64,000 bases of DNA from JAICKN01 sp036489565 (lineage in GTDB: Bacteria; Acidobacteriota; Terriglobia; Terriglobales; Acidobacteriaceae): positions 1 through 64,000 of the forward strand of contig DASXFN010000043.1 in assembly GCA_036489565.1 (NCBI GenBank). Reading direction: 5' to 3'. The translations under genes were made by a program, and so were the position numbers. The notes beneath the pieces were generated by a model. That model saw only the letters and a list, made by a program, of their open reading frames with translations, had not been told where the DNA came from and did not search any database. Shown one piece after another: positions 19,212-27,750 of this stretch (its first letter is position 1; each line of letters opens with the position of its first letter).

Positions 19212-20248
19212 TATCTCGCCTTCTTCTTGCGGGAGCTTTTCGCCGCGTCCCCGGAGCTTTGCTCTTCCGTCCAGAATTTATGCCCCGTGCGCCGTATGAA
19301 AACATCTTCCAATGTCGGCTTGCTTACCGAGATCGCCTGGATTTCACCGCGAAATGCGTCCACCAGTTCGGGAATAAACCTGTGTCCCTGCTCTTTCTCG
19401 ATTCGCACCCGGCTGTTCTCATCTTCTCCCATCGCAGTCGCTTTTACTTTGAAGCGCACCGCGATGCGTCCCGCCAGTTCCCGAGCGTTGCCAATCGCCT
19501 CAATCCAGATGACGTCAGCGCCAATTTCGCTTTTCAATTCCGTCGGCGTGCCCAGCGCCACCAATTCGCCTTCGTTCAAAATCGCTAGCCGGTCGCAGCG
19601 TTCCGCCTCTTCCATCAAATGCGTCGTCACAATAATGGTGACGTGCTCCTCTTCCTGCAAAATCCGCAGATACCGCCACAAGTCGCGCCGCGCCCCCGGA
19701 TCAAGCCCCGTGGTCGGTTCGTCCAGCAATAGAACAGACGGCCCATGCAACAGGCCCTTGGCCAACTCCAGCCGCCGCTGCATTCCGCCTGAAAATGTCT
19801 CCGCTTTTTCTTTCGCGCGGTCAGCGAGCCCCACGCGCTCCAGCATCTCCGTGATACGCGTCTGCAAAGCCGTTCCGCGCAGCCCGTAAAGATGCCCCTG
19901 GTGCCACAAATTTTCCTTCGCCGTCAGCTTGGCATCAATGCTCTGCGCCTGGAAGACCACTCCGATTTTTTGCCGCAAGCTGTCTGGATCTTTGGCGACG
20001 TCATGGCCCAGAATCAGCGCATGTCCGCCGACTGGAACCATTAACGTGGAGAGAATGCGGAACAGCGTCGTCTTCCCGCTGCCGTTCGGTCCGAGCAGTC
20101 CAAACAGTTCGGCCGGACGCACATCGAAAGAAACTCGGTTCAGAGCGGCCCGTTCGCCGTAGCGATGAAAAATTTCCTGCACGGAAATCACCGCGGCTGC
20201 TTGTTCCGCCGCTGCTTCCGGTTGCACTGGATATATGTGTGTGGCCAA
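19211..20248 (-). CDS. ABC transporter ATP-binding protein
   Basis: 345 aa. Walker A GPNGSGKTT, Q-loop GVVFQAQSID, signature FSGGMQRRLELAKG, Walker B VLLLDEPTTGLDPGARR and H-loop IIVTTHLMEEAERCD are all present. A C-terminal extension of about 100 residues with a DrrA-like end (ISVSKPTLEDVFIRRTGHKFW) and a Lys/Arg-rich tail follows. It forms the motor for the downstream ABC-2 permease, whose start overlaps its stop. It is transcribed between ctaB and the permease. Confidence 0.92.
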   Translation of the reverse strand: MATHIYPVQPEAAAEQAAAVISVQEIFHRYGERAALNRVSFDVRPAELFGLLGPNGSGKTTLFRILSTLMVPVGGHALILGHDVAKDPDSLRQKIGVVFQAQSIDAKLTAKENLWHQGHLYGLRGTALQTRITEMLERVGLADRAKEKAETFSGGMQRRLELAKGLLHGPSVLLLDEPTTGLDPGARRDLWRYLRILQEEEHVTIIVTTHLMEEAERCDRLAILNEGELVALGTPTELKSEIGADVIWIEAIGNARELAGRIAVRFKVKATAMGEDENSRVRIEKEQGHRFIPELVDAFRGEIQAISVSKPTLEDVFIRRTGHKFWTEEQSSGDAAKSSRKKKAR

Positions 20249-20281
20249 AAGGGTCCCTTGTTGAACTTTTACGACGAACTT

Positions 20282-21217
20282 TTATGACGAAACTTTGTCC
20301 AGCATCATCAGTGCAAACAACAACGGCAAATACAGCACAGTAGCGCGCAATAAATGGCGCGCCCGCTGTTTGGAAAGCGGACTCTCCACCGGCAGCCGCA
20401 GCGTAGCCAATCGCGCCGAGAAATAGAAGAGACCGAAGCCCAGCAAAATCGCGCCCGCGAAATAAATCGTGCCAGAAAGATGAAGCAGCGTCGGCATCAG
20501 CGTCACCGGCACCAGACTCAGCGAATACAGCAGAATATTGCGCGAAGTCGAGCGCCCATCCGGCTCCACGACCGGCAGCATCTTAACGCCGCCGCTCTTA
20601 TAGTCTTCGCGATAAAGCCATGCAATGGCGAAAAAATGTGGAAACTGCCAGAAAAATACAATCGCGAAAAGAATGAACGCGTCCAGATCAACATGTCCCC
20701 GCGCTGCCGTCCATCCAAGTACTCCCGGCATAGCTCCAGGAAATGCGCCCACCAGCGTGCAGATCGGATGAATTTGCTTCAATGGCGTATAAGCCGCCAA
20801 ATAAACAACAGCGGTACCCAGCGCCAAAGAGGCCGTGAGTATATTCAAAGCAATGCCGAGGTACAGCGTTCCTCCAAGCACCATCAGGCTTCCCGCCATG
20901 GTCCCGTGCAATACGCTCATCCTGCCCGAGGGCAAGGGACGCCGCGCGGTCCGCCGCATGCGGGAATCCACATCGCGTTCCATCACTTCATTCAACGCCG
21001 CCGCACCCGACGAGACCAATCCAATCCCCAGCAGCGCATGAAACAGTCCCCAGGAAAATGTCGGAATGCCCGCCTTCAACGCGCCAAAGAAATAACCGCA
21101 CCACGCGGTCATCACCAGCAGCACGGTAACGCGAAATTTTGTCAGCTCGTTGTAGTCGCTCAGCAGCGTCCTAAGGCCGCTGCGGGGAACAACCATCGGT
21201 TGAGTTGCCGTGCTCAT
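20282..21217 (-). CDS. ctaB: Protohaem IX farnesyltransferase (haem O synthase)
   Basis: 311 aa, a polytopic UbiA-family prenyltransferase. The first Asp-rich motif is clear (NEVMERDVDSRMRRTARRPLPSG), as are the second polar loop (IAWLYREDYKSGGVKMLP) and around eight hydrophobic helices. It transfers a farnesyl group to haem b to make haem O, the precursor of haem A. The ATG overlaps the stop of ctaA by four bases (ATGA), so the two haem A pathway genes are translationally coupled. Confidence 0.95.
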   Translation of the reverse strand: MSTATQPMVVPRSGLRTLLSDYNELTKFRVTVLLVMTAWCGYFFGALKAGIPTFSWGLFHALLGIGLVSSGAAALNEVMERDVDSRMRRTARRPLPSGRMSVLHGTMAGSLMVLGGTLYLGIALNILTASLALGTAVVYLAAYTPLKQIHPICTLVGAFPGAMPGVLGWTAARGHVDLDAFILFAIVFFWQFPHFFAIAWLYREDYKSGGVKMLPVVEPDGRSTSRNILLYSLSLVPVTLMPTLLHLSGTIYFAGAILLGFGLFYFSARLATLRLPVESPLSKQRARHLLRATVLYLPLLFALMMLDKVSS

Positions 21218-22215
21218 GCCGCCACCGCCTTGGGTTCCGTGCTTGTTACTTTTTCCTCACGTGCCACCGGCACATGCCGCCACACTTGAATGGCAAGAAT
21301 CACCGTCGCCGCCAGCAGCAACGCGCCCACCGCTACATGTGCAACAGTGGAGGCGATCATCGCCGCCTCCGGCTGCACAGCATCTTTTCCCCAAGCCACG
21401 CGCGTGGTGAAGGCCAAAAATCCCAGGCAAAGTTGCGTGATCAGCAGACCCAGCATCAGGATCGCCGGTCGCCGCACGGCTTCAATTTTGGAATATTGCG
21501 TCATCGCACGAATCGCTGTCCAGGTCAGCACAATCGCCACAATCGGTGCGTTCAGCACATGCGGCCACCAGCTCATGCCATGATGGCGGAACATTGCTCC
21601 CAGCAAAAGTTGTACGTACAGCACAAAAATCGAAAGCAAGGTCAGCGTAATCAACGTGGGACGCTGTGTGTCCATCGCGGTTTGTGGAACTTCTTCCACC
21701 CATCGGCGCCCGGTAAATAGAGCAATCGCGCAGGCGATGCAAAAGAATGTCTGCCCAACCGCCGCGTGCGCCGAGGAAATCGCCGGAGGCAGATAAAACA
21801 GCACCGTCAATCCGCCCAGCACGCCTTGCGCAATCACTGTTCCCAGCGCCGCCACTCCCAGCCACTTCATCCAACGCCGCTTGTCGGCCCGCCACGTCCA
21901 GACGGCAAGAACAATGGTCAAAAATCCCACGAACTCCGCCACCATGCGATGACTGTGCTCGTAACGCACTCCCCCCACCCAACGAGGAATCTTGTAAAGG
22001 GAACCAAATGAGGTAGGCCAGTCAGGAACGGAAAGTCCCGCATCATTGCTGGTGACCAGCGCTCCGGCAACCAAAAGGCAAAAAGTAATGCAGGCAATCA
22101 ATACCGCGAACCGATGATGCGGAGCGTTATACGGGGTCGAAAGCGACTTCAGGGCGAGCTCCTCGAAACTGGGCTTCCTGCCGCGCGCCGCCACTACAGA
22201 CGAGTCCAGTGGCAA
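21214..22215 (-). CDS. ctaA: Haem A synthase (COX15/CtaA family)
   Basis: 333 aa with about eight membrane helices. Haem-ligand histidines fall in the expected places: YEHSHRMVAEFVGF, ISSAHAAVGQTFF, MFRHHGMSWWPHVLNA and VAHVAVGALLLA. The first loop carries the family motif VTSNDAGLSVPDWPTSFG. It converts haem O to haem A in the membrane. The 35-residue cytoplasmic N-terminus (MPLDSSVVAARGRK...) is longer than in many homologues. It starts the ctaA-ctaB-ABC-DUF420 string, 27 bp downstream of the copper-site lipoprotein. Confidence 0.94.
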   Translation of the reverse strand: MPLDSSVVAARGRKPSFEELALKSLSTPYNAPHHRFAVLIACITFCLLVAGALVTSNDAGLSVPDWPTSFGSLYKIPRWVGGVRYEHSHRMVAEFVGFLTIVLAVWTWRADKRRWMKWLGVAALGTVIAQGVLGGLTVLFYLPPAISSAHAAVGQTFFCIACAIALFTGRRWVEEVPQTAMDTQRPTLITLTLLSIFVLYVQLLLGAMFRHHGMSWWPHVLNAPIVAIVLTWTAIRAMTQYSKIEAVRRPAILMLGLLITQLCLGFLAFTTRVAWGKDAVQPEAAMIASTVAHVAVGALLLAATVILAIQVWRHVPVAREEKVTSTEPKAVAA

Positions 22216-22242
22216 CTCGCGAACTACATATTTTATCTGAAC

Positions 22243-23004
22243 CTACTGCGCTTTGTAACTTATATCCAAAGTTTTCTTGTCTTTCGCGCCCAGCGTGATT
22301 TTCTGGTCCTGTTCGCCCATCTTTTCCTGCACAAAGGCAATCGTGTAATCGCCAGGTGGCAGGCCCGCGATCTCAAATTTCCCATTGGCGTCCGTAACCG
22401 CGTAAAAAGGGTTCGCCACCACGTTCACATACATCTTCATCCACGGATGCTGGTTGCACTTGATCGGCAACATTATTTCCGGATGGTCAAAACTTTTCTC
22501 AATGGGCGCGGCCTTGGGCATCTGCGACTCATTCCACTGCGCATTCTGCATCCCGATCGCGTGCACATTGTGCTCGGTAGGATCATCGTTCCTGATGTCC
22601 AGCTTCTGCCCCACCATCACGCCGGCCACGTGCGGCCGGTAGCGGCAACCCGTTTGATCAATCACGACAGCATTCGCCGGCGCGGGGAATGTGCCCAGCC
22701 CGTCTTTGACATACACGAACACGTTAGCCAGCTTGCCGCCGTTCACGACAACCGTCTCTGCCTTGTTGTCGCCTTTGCACGCTGGATCATTGCTCATGTC
22801 AATTGGGACAGCCTCCGGTGCGGTGCCGTCAAAATGCACGGTCCCGCTCACCGAAGCCACGGTCGCCGGATCAATCGGCGCAGCCGGAGGCCCCGAGAGT
22901 GCTGCCGTCGGCGATTGATCGATGCTCTTTTGTGAATTGCACGCTGTCAATACACAGAAGCCAAGAAGAGGAACGCAAAATGTGAGGAGTAGTTTTAAGC
23001 GCAT
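22243..23004 (-). CDS. Lipoprotein with cupredoxin-like copper site and carboxypeptidase-regulatory-like domain
   Basis: 253 aa from the ATG at 23004; a longer open frame adds nine residues before the signal. The signal peptide ends in a lipobox (LGFCVLTAC), so the protein should be a lipoprotein. Residues 55-190 look like a cupredoxin fold with candidate copper ligands in EHNVHAIGM and in the C-x2-H-x2-M cluster KCNQHPWMKM. The C-terminus is a carboxypeptidase-regulatory-like beta domain (TDANGKFEIAGLPPGDYTI). Its place directly before ctaA suggests electron transfer or copper supply to a haem-copper oxidase; this is inference from context. Confidence 0.75.
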   Translation of the reverse strand: MRLKLLLTFCVPLLGFCVLTACNSQKSIDQSPTAALSGPPAAPIDPATVASVSGTVHFDGTAPEAVPIDMSNDPACKGDNKAETVVVNGGKLANVFVYVKDGLGTFPAPANAVVIDQTGCRYRPHVAGVMVGQKLDIRNDDPTEHNVHAIGMQNAQWNESQMPKAAPIEKSFDHPEIMLPIKCNQHPWMKMYVNVVANPFYAVTDANGKFEIAGLPPGDYTIAFVQEKMGEQDQKITLGAKDKKTLDISYKAQ

Positions 23005-23074
23005 GATCTGTAAAAATGATTCAAAATCCAACTGCCAAGTTCACGGCGCGAGCCTGCCGCTGTAAAGATTTCGG

Positions 23075-23100
23075 GAAGGGCACGACTTTAGTCGTGCCGA
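23075..23100. repeat. Short palindromic repeat, 'GGCACG' family (family D)
   Basis: GGCACGACT and AGTCGTGCC form a perfect 9-bp stem with a TT loop, preceded by GGGAAG. Related GGGCACG-type palindromes occur at 32408, 35700 and 58348 and a degenerate one near 47140. There is no T-run, so it is more likely a dispersed repeat than a terminator. Confidence 0.6.
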
Positions 23101-23123
23101 TAAGCGACATTATCTGGAGGGCT

Positions 23124-24146
23124 TTAGCCCCTGGGGGCCGCCCCACCTTGCATCGCCGCAATAATCGAATCGGCAAACTCGGAGGTCCCCGCCTTGCCGC
23201 CCGCATCTTTGGTCAGCAAATCGCGATTGCGATAAACCGCCTCCAGCGCCACGCGAATTTTCTCCGCCGCGTCGTGCTCTCCCAAATGATGCAACATCAA
23301 CAAGGACGAACGCAGCAACGCCGTGGGATTGGCCAGATTCTTGCCCGCAATGTCCGGCGCCGAGCCGTGCACGGCCTCGAAAATCGCGCACTGCTCGCCC
23401 AAGTTCGCACTGGGTACGAGCCCGAGCCCGCCGACAAACGCCGCGCAAAGATCGGAAATAATGTCGCCATACAAGTTTTCCATCACAAGCAGGTCGTACT
23501 GGTAGGGATTCATCACCAGCTGCATGCAGGCGTTGTCCACAATATGCTCTGCATAAGTGATCTCCGGATACGACTCCGCCACTGTTCGAGTGCAGCGCAA
23601 AAACAGCCCATCCGAAAGCTTCATGATGTTCGCTTTGTGGATAGCGTGGATCTTTTTGCGATGGTTCTTCTTCGCATAGGCGAAAGCGAACTTGGCAATC
23701 CGCGTGGACGCCTTCTCGGTAATGATCTTCAGGCTCTCCACCACGCCCGGCACCACTTCATGCTCAATCCCCGAATACAGGCTCTCGGTATTTTCGCGGA
23801 CAATAATCAGGTCCACATCCGGATAGCGCGTGGGCACATGCGGCAAATTTTGTATGGGCCGGAAGTTGGCGTACAACTCAAACTTCTTCCGTAACTGCAC
23901 GTTGATGCTGGCAAAGCCCCCGCCCACCGGAGTGCCAATCGGCCCCTTCAGCCCCACATGCGTGCGCTCAATGGACTCGATCAACTCTTTAGGAATGTAC
24001 TCGTGATATTTTTCGAAGGCTTCCGCGCCCGCCAGAAAAGTCTCCCACTCAAACTTCACCCCGGTCGCTTCCAGAATGCGCACCGTCGCCTGCGTCACTT
24101 CCGTGCCGATGCCGTCGCCGGGAATGAGCGTGATCTTATGGGCCAT
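23124..24146 (-). CDS. NAD-dependent isocitrate / 3-isopropylmalate-type dehydrogenase
   Basis: 340 aa from the ATG of MAHKITLIPGDGIG; an ATG five codons upstream is equally open. This is the beta-decarboxylating dehydrogenase family. Visible motifs are the start TLIPGDGIGTEV, the substrate-loop segment GLKGPIGTPVGGGFASINVQLRK, the Arg-rich YANFRPIQNLP, the catalytic region VRENTESLYSGIEH, and the metal site DLLVMENLYGDIISDL. The Ser in the phosphorylation-loop position and the overall sequence fit the NAD-dependent isocitrate dehydrogenase branch better than LeuB, but substrate choice (isocitrate, homoisocitrate or isopropylmalate) cannot be settled by eye. No leu genes are adjacent. Confidence 0.85.
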   Translation of the reverse strand: MAHKITLIPGDGIGTEVTQATVRILEATGVKFEWETFLAGAEAFEKYHEYIPKELIESIERTHVGLKGPIGTPVGGGFASINVQLRKKFELYANFRPIQNLPHVPTRYPDVDLIIVRENTESLYSGIEHEVVPGVVESLKIITEKASTRIAKFAFAYAKKNHRKKIHAIHKANIMKLSDGLFLRCTRTVAESYPEITYAEHIVDNACMQLVMNPYQYDLLVMENLYGDIISDLCAAFVGGLGLVPSANLGEQCAIFEAVHGSAPDIAGKNLANPTALLRSSLLMLHHLGEHDAAEKIRVALEAVYRNRDLLTKDAGGKAGTSEFADSIIAAMQGGAAPRG

Positions 24147-24211
24147 ATCTGAACAGGTCATCTCTGAACATCGGCGAAATCACCGATGTCTTTATGGTTA
24201 TCTATCTACGC

Positions 24212-24721
24212 CTACTGCGTCCTCACCCCGCCCTTCGGACGCGCCTCAGCCGCTGCTGCCGCCGACTCCTTGGTCTTCAGCAGGTCTTTCAACTCCGTCA
24301 TGAACTCCTGCACATCCTTAAAGTCCAAATACACCGACGCAAAGCGCACATACGCGACCTTGTCATAGCGCCGCAGTCGGTTCATGATGAGTTCGCCCAC
24401 TTCGCTGGTTTTGCGCTCCCGCTCCGCCGACTCAATTACGAAGCCTTCCGCTTCATTCACAATCTGCTCGAGTTTGCTGATCGGTACCGGACGCTTCTCG
24501 CAGGCGCGCAGCAATCCATTCAGGACTTTCTGGCGGTCAAACTTCTCCCGCCTTCCGTCCTTCTTCACAACCATGTAGGGAATTTCGTCGATGCGCTCGT
24601 AGGTGGTAAACCGCTTCTCGCACTTCAGGCATTCGCGGCGGCGGCGGATCGAATCCGCTTCCTTGCTCTCCCGCGAATCCACTACTTTGTCATTTTCATG
24701 ACCGCAAAAAGGGCACTTCAT
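24212..24721 (-). CDS. nrdR: Transcriptional repressor NrdR
   Basis: 169 aa. The N-terminus is the NrdR zinc ribbon (MKCPFCGHENDKVVDSRES...CLKCEKRFTTYERID) and residues 50-140 are the ATP-cone domain (VVKKDGRREKFDRQKVLNGLLRACEKRPV). NrdR represses ribonucleotide reductase genes by sensing ATP/dATP. The C-terminal tail is Ala/Lys-rich (KTKESAAAAAEARPKGG) and longer than the core family. It is the gene upstream of the dehydrogenase on the same strand, 65 bp away, probably without functional relation. No NrdR boxes were looked for genome-wide. Confidence 0.96.
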   Translation of the reverse strand: MKCPFCGHENDKVVDSRESKEADSIRRRRECLKCEKRFTTYERIDEIPYMVVKKDGRREKFDRQKVLNGLLRACEKRPVPISKLEQIVNEAEGFVIESAERERKTSEVGELIMNRLRRYDKVAYVRFASVYLDFKDVQEFMTELKDLLKTKESAAAAAEARPKGGVRTQ

Positions 24722-24810
24722 TTTTTAGAATTCGAGGCTTGAATTTGGATATCGGGTGAAATTGCATTGTAACAGGCCGAGCCGGGCAGAGAATTGCCTC
24801 GCGCATTCCT

Positions 24811-25863
24811 TCACTGTGAGGGGGGAACAGCTGCCGCGATGTCCTCCGCATGCTGGCTCTCAGAGGAGAGTTTTCGCAGCGAAAGCCGCTCATATTGCGC
24901 GAGAACCAGGCCCACCGGAACTACCGACACAAACGTCGCCAGCCATAAAAGAATGCCGCAATTTGCGGCCAGCTCATGGGACACATTAAAGATGTGCTGC
25001 AACGCCGAAATCGTTCCCAGTTGCGAACCGCCGCCCACTCCCGGCAACTGAATCAACGACCCCACCATGCTCGATCCCATCAGCGGGAAAACTTTCGAAA
25101 AAGTAAGCTGCTGCAGTGACGTTCCATACGACCGCACCACTTCCAGGTACGCGCCCGCAATGCAGGCCCACATCACCAGCGATACGCCGGAAATTTCCAG
25201 AAAAGCCCGTGGCCCATGGATCGTGTCCAGCCCGCGATGAAAATCCCGCAGCTTCTGCGATATCCGATGCCCAACCTCCGCCGAAAAACGCCGCTCTACC
25301 CACGCCGAGATTCCCTCCCCGTATCGCGATACTAGAATCGCGCCAAACGAAACCCCCGCCGCCAGCCCGATAAATAACAATCCAAAAACTTGAACGCCTC
25401 TGTATTCGGCGATGGAATGCAACGCCGTGCCAGGATAAAAAATTGCGAACGTCAAAAGCACGGTGAACGCGCCAATATCAAAGATGCGCTCCACCGTCCA
25501 TACCGCCATCTGGTAGGAAAAACTCAGGCTGGTGCGCACTGCGATTAGATACGGACGAATCAACTCTCCCGGCCGGCCCAGGATCGCGAGACCGGTGAAG
25601 CCGATCACTGTCGGTGCCAGCAGCGACATCGCGGAAGCGTCCTTGCGAACGCCCCGCAGAAAAATCTTCCAGCGCAGCGCCCGCAAATAGTAGCTCACAT
25701 AAATGAATGCCACCGCGGCCAAAATGCAGCCTGGGCTTATGTGCTTCCACTCGGTCCAGAAGACGGGCCAGTCGAAATGCTTCCATGTGCGGAATTGCAG
25801 GTAAACGAGCGCCGCCAGCAACACGGTGATCCCGCCATAAATCAAAAGTCGTTTTCTATCCAT
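24811..25863 (-). CDS. Lysylphosphatidylglycerol synthase TM-region / flippase-like membrane protein
   Basis: 350 aa with about eight hydrophobic segments and the family motifs YYLRALRWKIFLRG, GFTGLAILGRPGELIRPYLIA, WTVERIFDI and LPGVGGGSQLGTI. This domain occurs alone (AglD/YbhN-like) or fused to a synthetase domain in MprF; here only the membrane domain is present. Such proteins are thought to flip or modify lipids or lipid-linked sugars. The neighbours give no more specific clue. Confidence 0.8.
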   Translation of the reverse strand: MDRKRLLIYGGITVLLAALVYLQFRTWKHFDWPVFWTEWKHISPGCILAAVAFIYVSYYLRALRWKIFLRGVRKDASAMSLLAPTVIGFTGLAILGRPGELIRPYLIAVRTSLSFSYQMAVWTVERIFDIGAFTVLLTFAIFYPGTALHSIAEYRGVQVFGLLFIGLAAGVSFGAILVSRYGEGISAWVERRFSAEVGHRISQKLRDFHRGLDTIHGPRAFLEISGVSLVMWACIAGAYLEVVRSYGTSLQQLTFSKVFPLMGSSMVGSLIQLPGVGGGSQLGTISALQHIFNVSHELAANCGILLWLATFVSVVPVGLVLAQYERLSLRKLSSESQHAEDIAAAVPPSQ

Positions 25864-25945
25864 TGGTCTCGAAAAGGTCCTGTGAAAGTGGCAATCAACT
25901 GGAGTGCGGAAGCTTTAGTCAAGGTAAATGAGGTATGCCGACAGG

Positions 25946-26809
25946 TCAACGCAGCGCGTTGTCGCGGGTAATTTTGTTGCTCGTATGTGCGACGGCGGGC
26001 TGCTCAGTGCCTTCCTGCTTTGAATCCGCCAGCAAGGGCTGCTTCGCGGAATGTACCGGCGCCTTCTTTTTGAGCTTCGCTGCTTTCTGCTCCGCCAATT
26101 TCTTCCGATTGTAATCGCGGATAATCCGTGCCACATAAGTGCGTGTCTCATAATAAGGAGGCACGCCACCGTACTGCTGCACTCGCAGTGGCCCAGCGTT
26201 GTAGGCCGCCAGCGCCTTGGCCAGGTCGAAGTTGTACTTCTCAAGCAACTGCCGCAAGTACAGCGTGCCGCCTTCCACATTCGATCGTGGATCAAACACG
26301 TTATCCACGCCCAGCGTCGCGGCCGTTTGCGGCATTAGTTGCATCAGGCCTTGCGCACCTTTGGGCGAAACTGCGTGGACCTTAAAATCACTCTCCGCCC
26401 AAATCACGCTGTTCACCAAATCGGGATCAATATTGTGCCGCCCGCTGGCCTCACTCACCATGCCGCTCAAATTCAAATTCATCGGCGTCTTGTTCATCAG
26501 AGTTTTGGCCGGCAGGTTCACCGGCAAAGCCGTCGCAGTTTTAGGCGTGATCTGAGACGCGGCTTGACGCGCAGTTTTCGCGGGCGCTGGAGCCGGAGTT
26601 AAATCTTCTTCGAAGTGATCAATCTGGCTGGTAGGAACGTCAACGTAACTGCCGTCCGCACTGGTGTACAAGCGCGTGTTGCTGCCTACAACCACATGCC
26701 GCTCATGGGGAATGGAAAAGCCGTTTCGCAGGATGGCCACCTGCGATCCGAATGCCAGGCAGGGAAGCGCCAGCGCTATCGCCACAATTGCTGTAATAAA
26801 AGAATTCAC
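25946..26809 (-). CDS. Soluble lytic transglycosylase (SLT domain)
   Basis: 287 aa. Signal peptide at residues 1-21 (ITAIVAIALALPCLAFGSQ). A short N-terminal segment (RLYTSADGSYVDVPTSQIDHFE) is common in this subfamily. The SLT domain spans about residues 115-235: catalytic Glu in VIWAESDFKVHAVSPKGAQGLMQLMP, then the AYNAGP motif and the YYETRTYVARI end. It cleaves peptidoglycan glycan strands in the periplasm. The Lys/Ala-rich tail is not conserved. The gene is eight bases from the Cof-type HAD gene on the same strand. Confidence 0.93.
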   Translation of the reverse strand: MNSFITAIVAIALALPCLAFGSQVAILRNGFSIPHERHVVVGSNTRLYTSADGSYVDVPTSQIDHFEEDLTPAPAPAKTARQAASQITPKTATALPVNLPAKTLMNKTPMNLNLSGMVSEASGRHNIDPDLVNSVIWAESDFKVHAVSPKGAQGLMQLMPQTAATLGVDNVFDPRSNVEGGTLYLRQLLEKYNFDLAKALAAYNAGPLRVQQYGGVPPYYETRTYVARIIRDYNRKKLAEQKAAKLKKKAPVHSAKQPLLADSKQEGTEQPAVAHTSNKITRDNALR

Positions 26810-26816
26810 AATAAAT

Positions 26817-27671
26817 CTAGACAGTCACGCGCGGACCACCCAAAACCTGCCGCACCGCCGCCGCAACTCCGTTTTGATCGTTGGGCAAAGTGACCTGCCA
26901 GCCCTTGCACCTGAGCTCAGCCACCGCATTCCCCATGATAAACGGCATGCCCGCAAAGGCAAGCATTTCTATGTCGTTATGATTGTCACCGATGGCCATG
27001 ACCTGCTCCCGCGCAATGTTCCGGTATCGCGCCCAGCGCTCCAGCGCGTGTCCCTTGGAGCATCCTTCATTCAATACATCCACAATCGAGAGGTCGCGCA
27101 ACGGATACTCCGTCCGCAGCACGGTAATTTTTTTCTCCAGTCCACTGTTACTCAGAACTTCCAATGTCTCTTTCATGCGCTGCAGCGGCCCGCAAAACAT
27201 CGCCTGCACCGGGTCCCGCGTAAGCGCACGCTCAATGGGGACCACAAACTCAATGGACGCCATGTTCTTTTCCAGCCACTTCTGGATGCTTCCTTCGAGC
27301 TCCAGCATGTGTTCCAGCACAATCGCGCCCTTGGTTTCCTGGTCGAAGGTCAAAACCGTTTGTCCCCGGAATTTGCGCATCGCTTCGCACAATTTCTTGC
27401 AGGTCTCCACGGGAAGCATGTCGCGATGAAACGTCTCCCCCGCCATGGATCGCGTAATCGCCCCATTTGAGCTGATGAGCCAAAGATCAAATCCCAACAA
27501 CTCCGCAATGGGACGCGCGAACGCGTGCCTGCGTCCGGTGACCAGCAGAATTTCCACGCCCGCCGCGTGAGCCTCACGAAGCGCGGCCAGATCAACAGGA
27601 GAAATTTGAAATTGCGGATTCAGCAGGGTGCCATCAATATCAATGGCCAAAAGGCGGATGGGTGGAGTCAC
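26817..27671 (-). CDS. Cof-type HAD phosphatase
   Basis: 284 aa from the GTG at 27671, chosen because family members start just before motif I; an ATG at 27710 would add 13 unconserved residues. Motif I is LLAIDIDGTLLNP, motif II LLVTGRRHAFARP, and motif IV AIGDNHNDIEMLAFAG, with a large C2B cap between. Cof-type enzymes dephosphorylate sugar phosphates or flavin and pyridoxal phosphates; the substrate is unknown. It is divergent from the TPR membrane protein with about 80 bp between starts, and lies 8 bp upstream of the lytic transglycosylase. Confidence 0.88.
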   Translation of the reverse strand: MTPPIRLLAIDIDGTLLNPQFQISPVDLAALREAHAAGVEILLVTGRRHAFARPIAELLGFDLWLISSNGAITRSMAGETFHRDMLPVETCKKLCEAMRKFRGQTVLTFDQETKGAIVLEHMLELEGSIQKWLEKNMASIEFVVPIERALTRDPVQAMFCGPLQRMKETLEVLSNSGLEKKITVLRTEYPLRDLSIVDVLNEGCSKGHALERWARYRNIAREQVMAIGDNHNDIEMLAFAGMPFIMGNAVAELRCKGWQVTLPNDQNGVAAAVRQVLGGPRVTV

Positions 27672-27750
27672 TGCAAGAATTCTAGCATCGTGCACGCTGC
27701 GGATTCCCATGCCAACTTCGCGAATGCCAGTGATATATTCTGTTCAGGAA

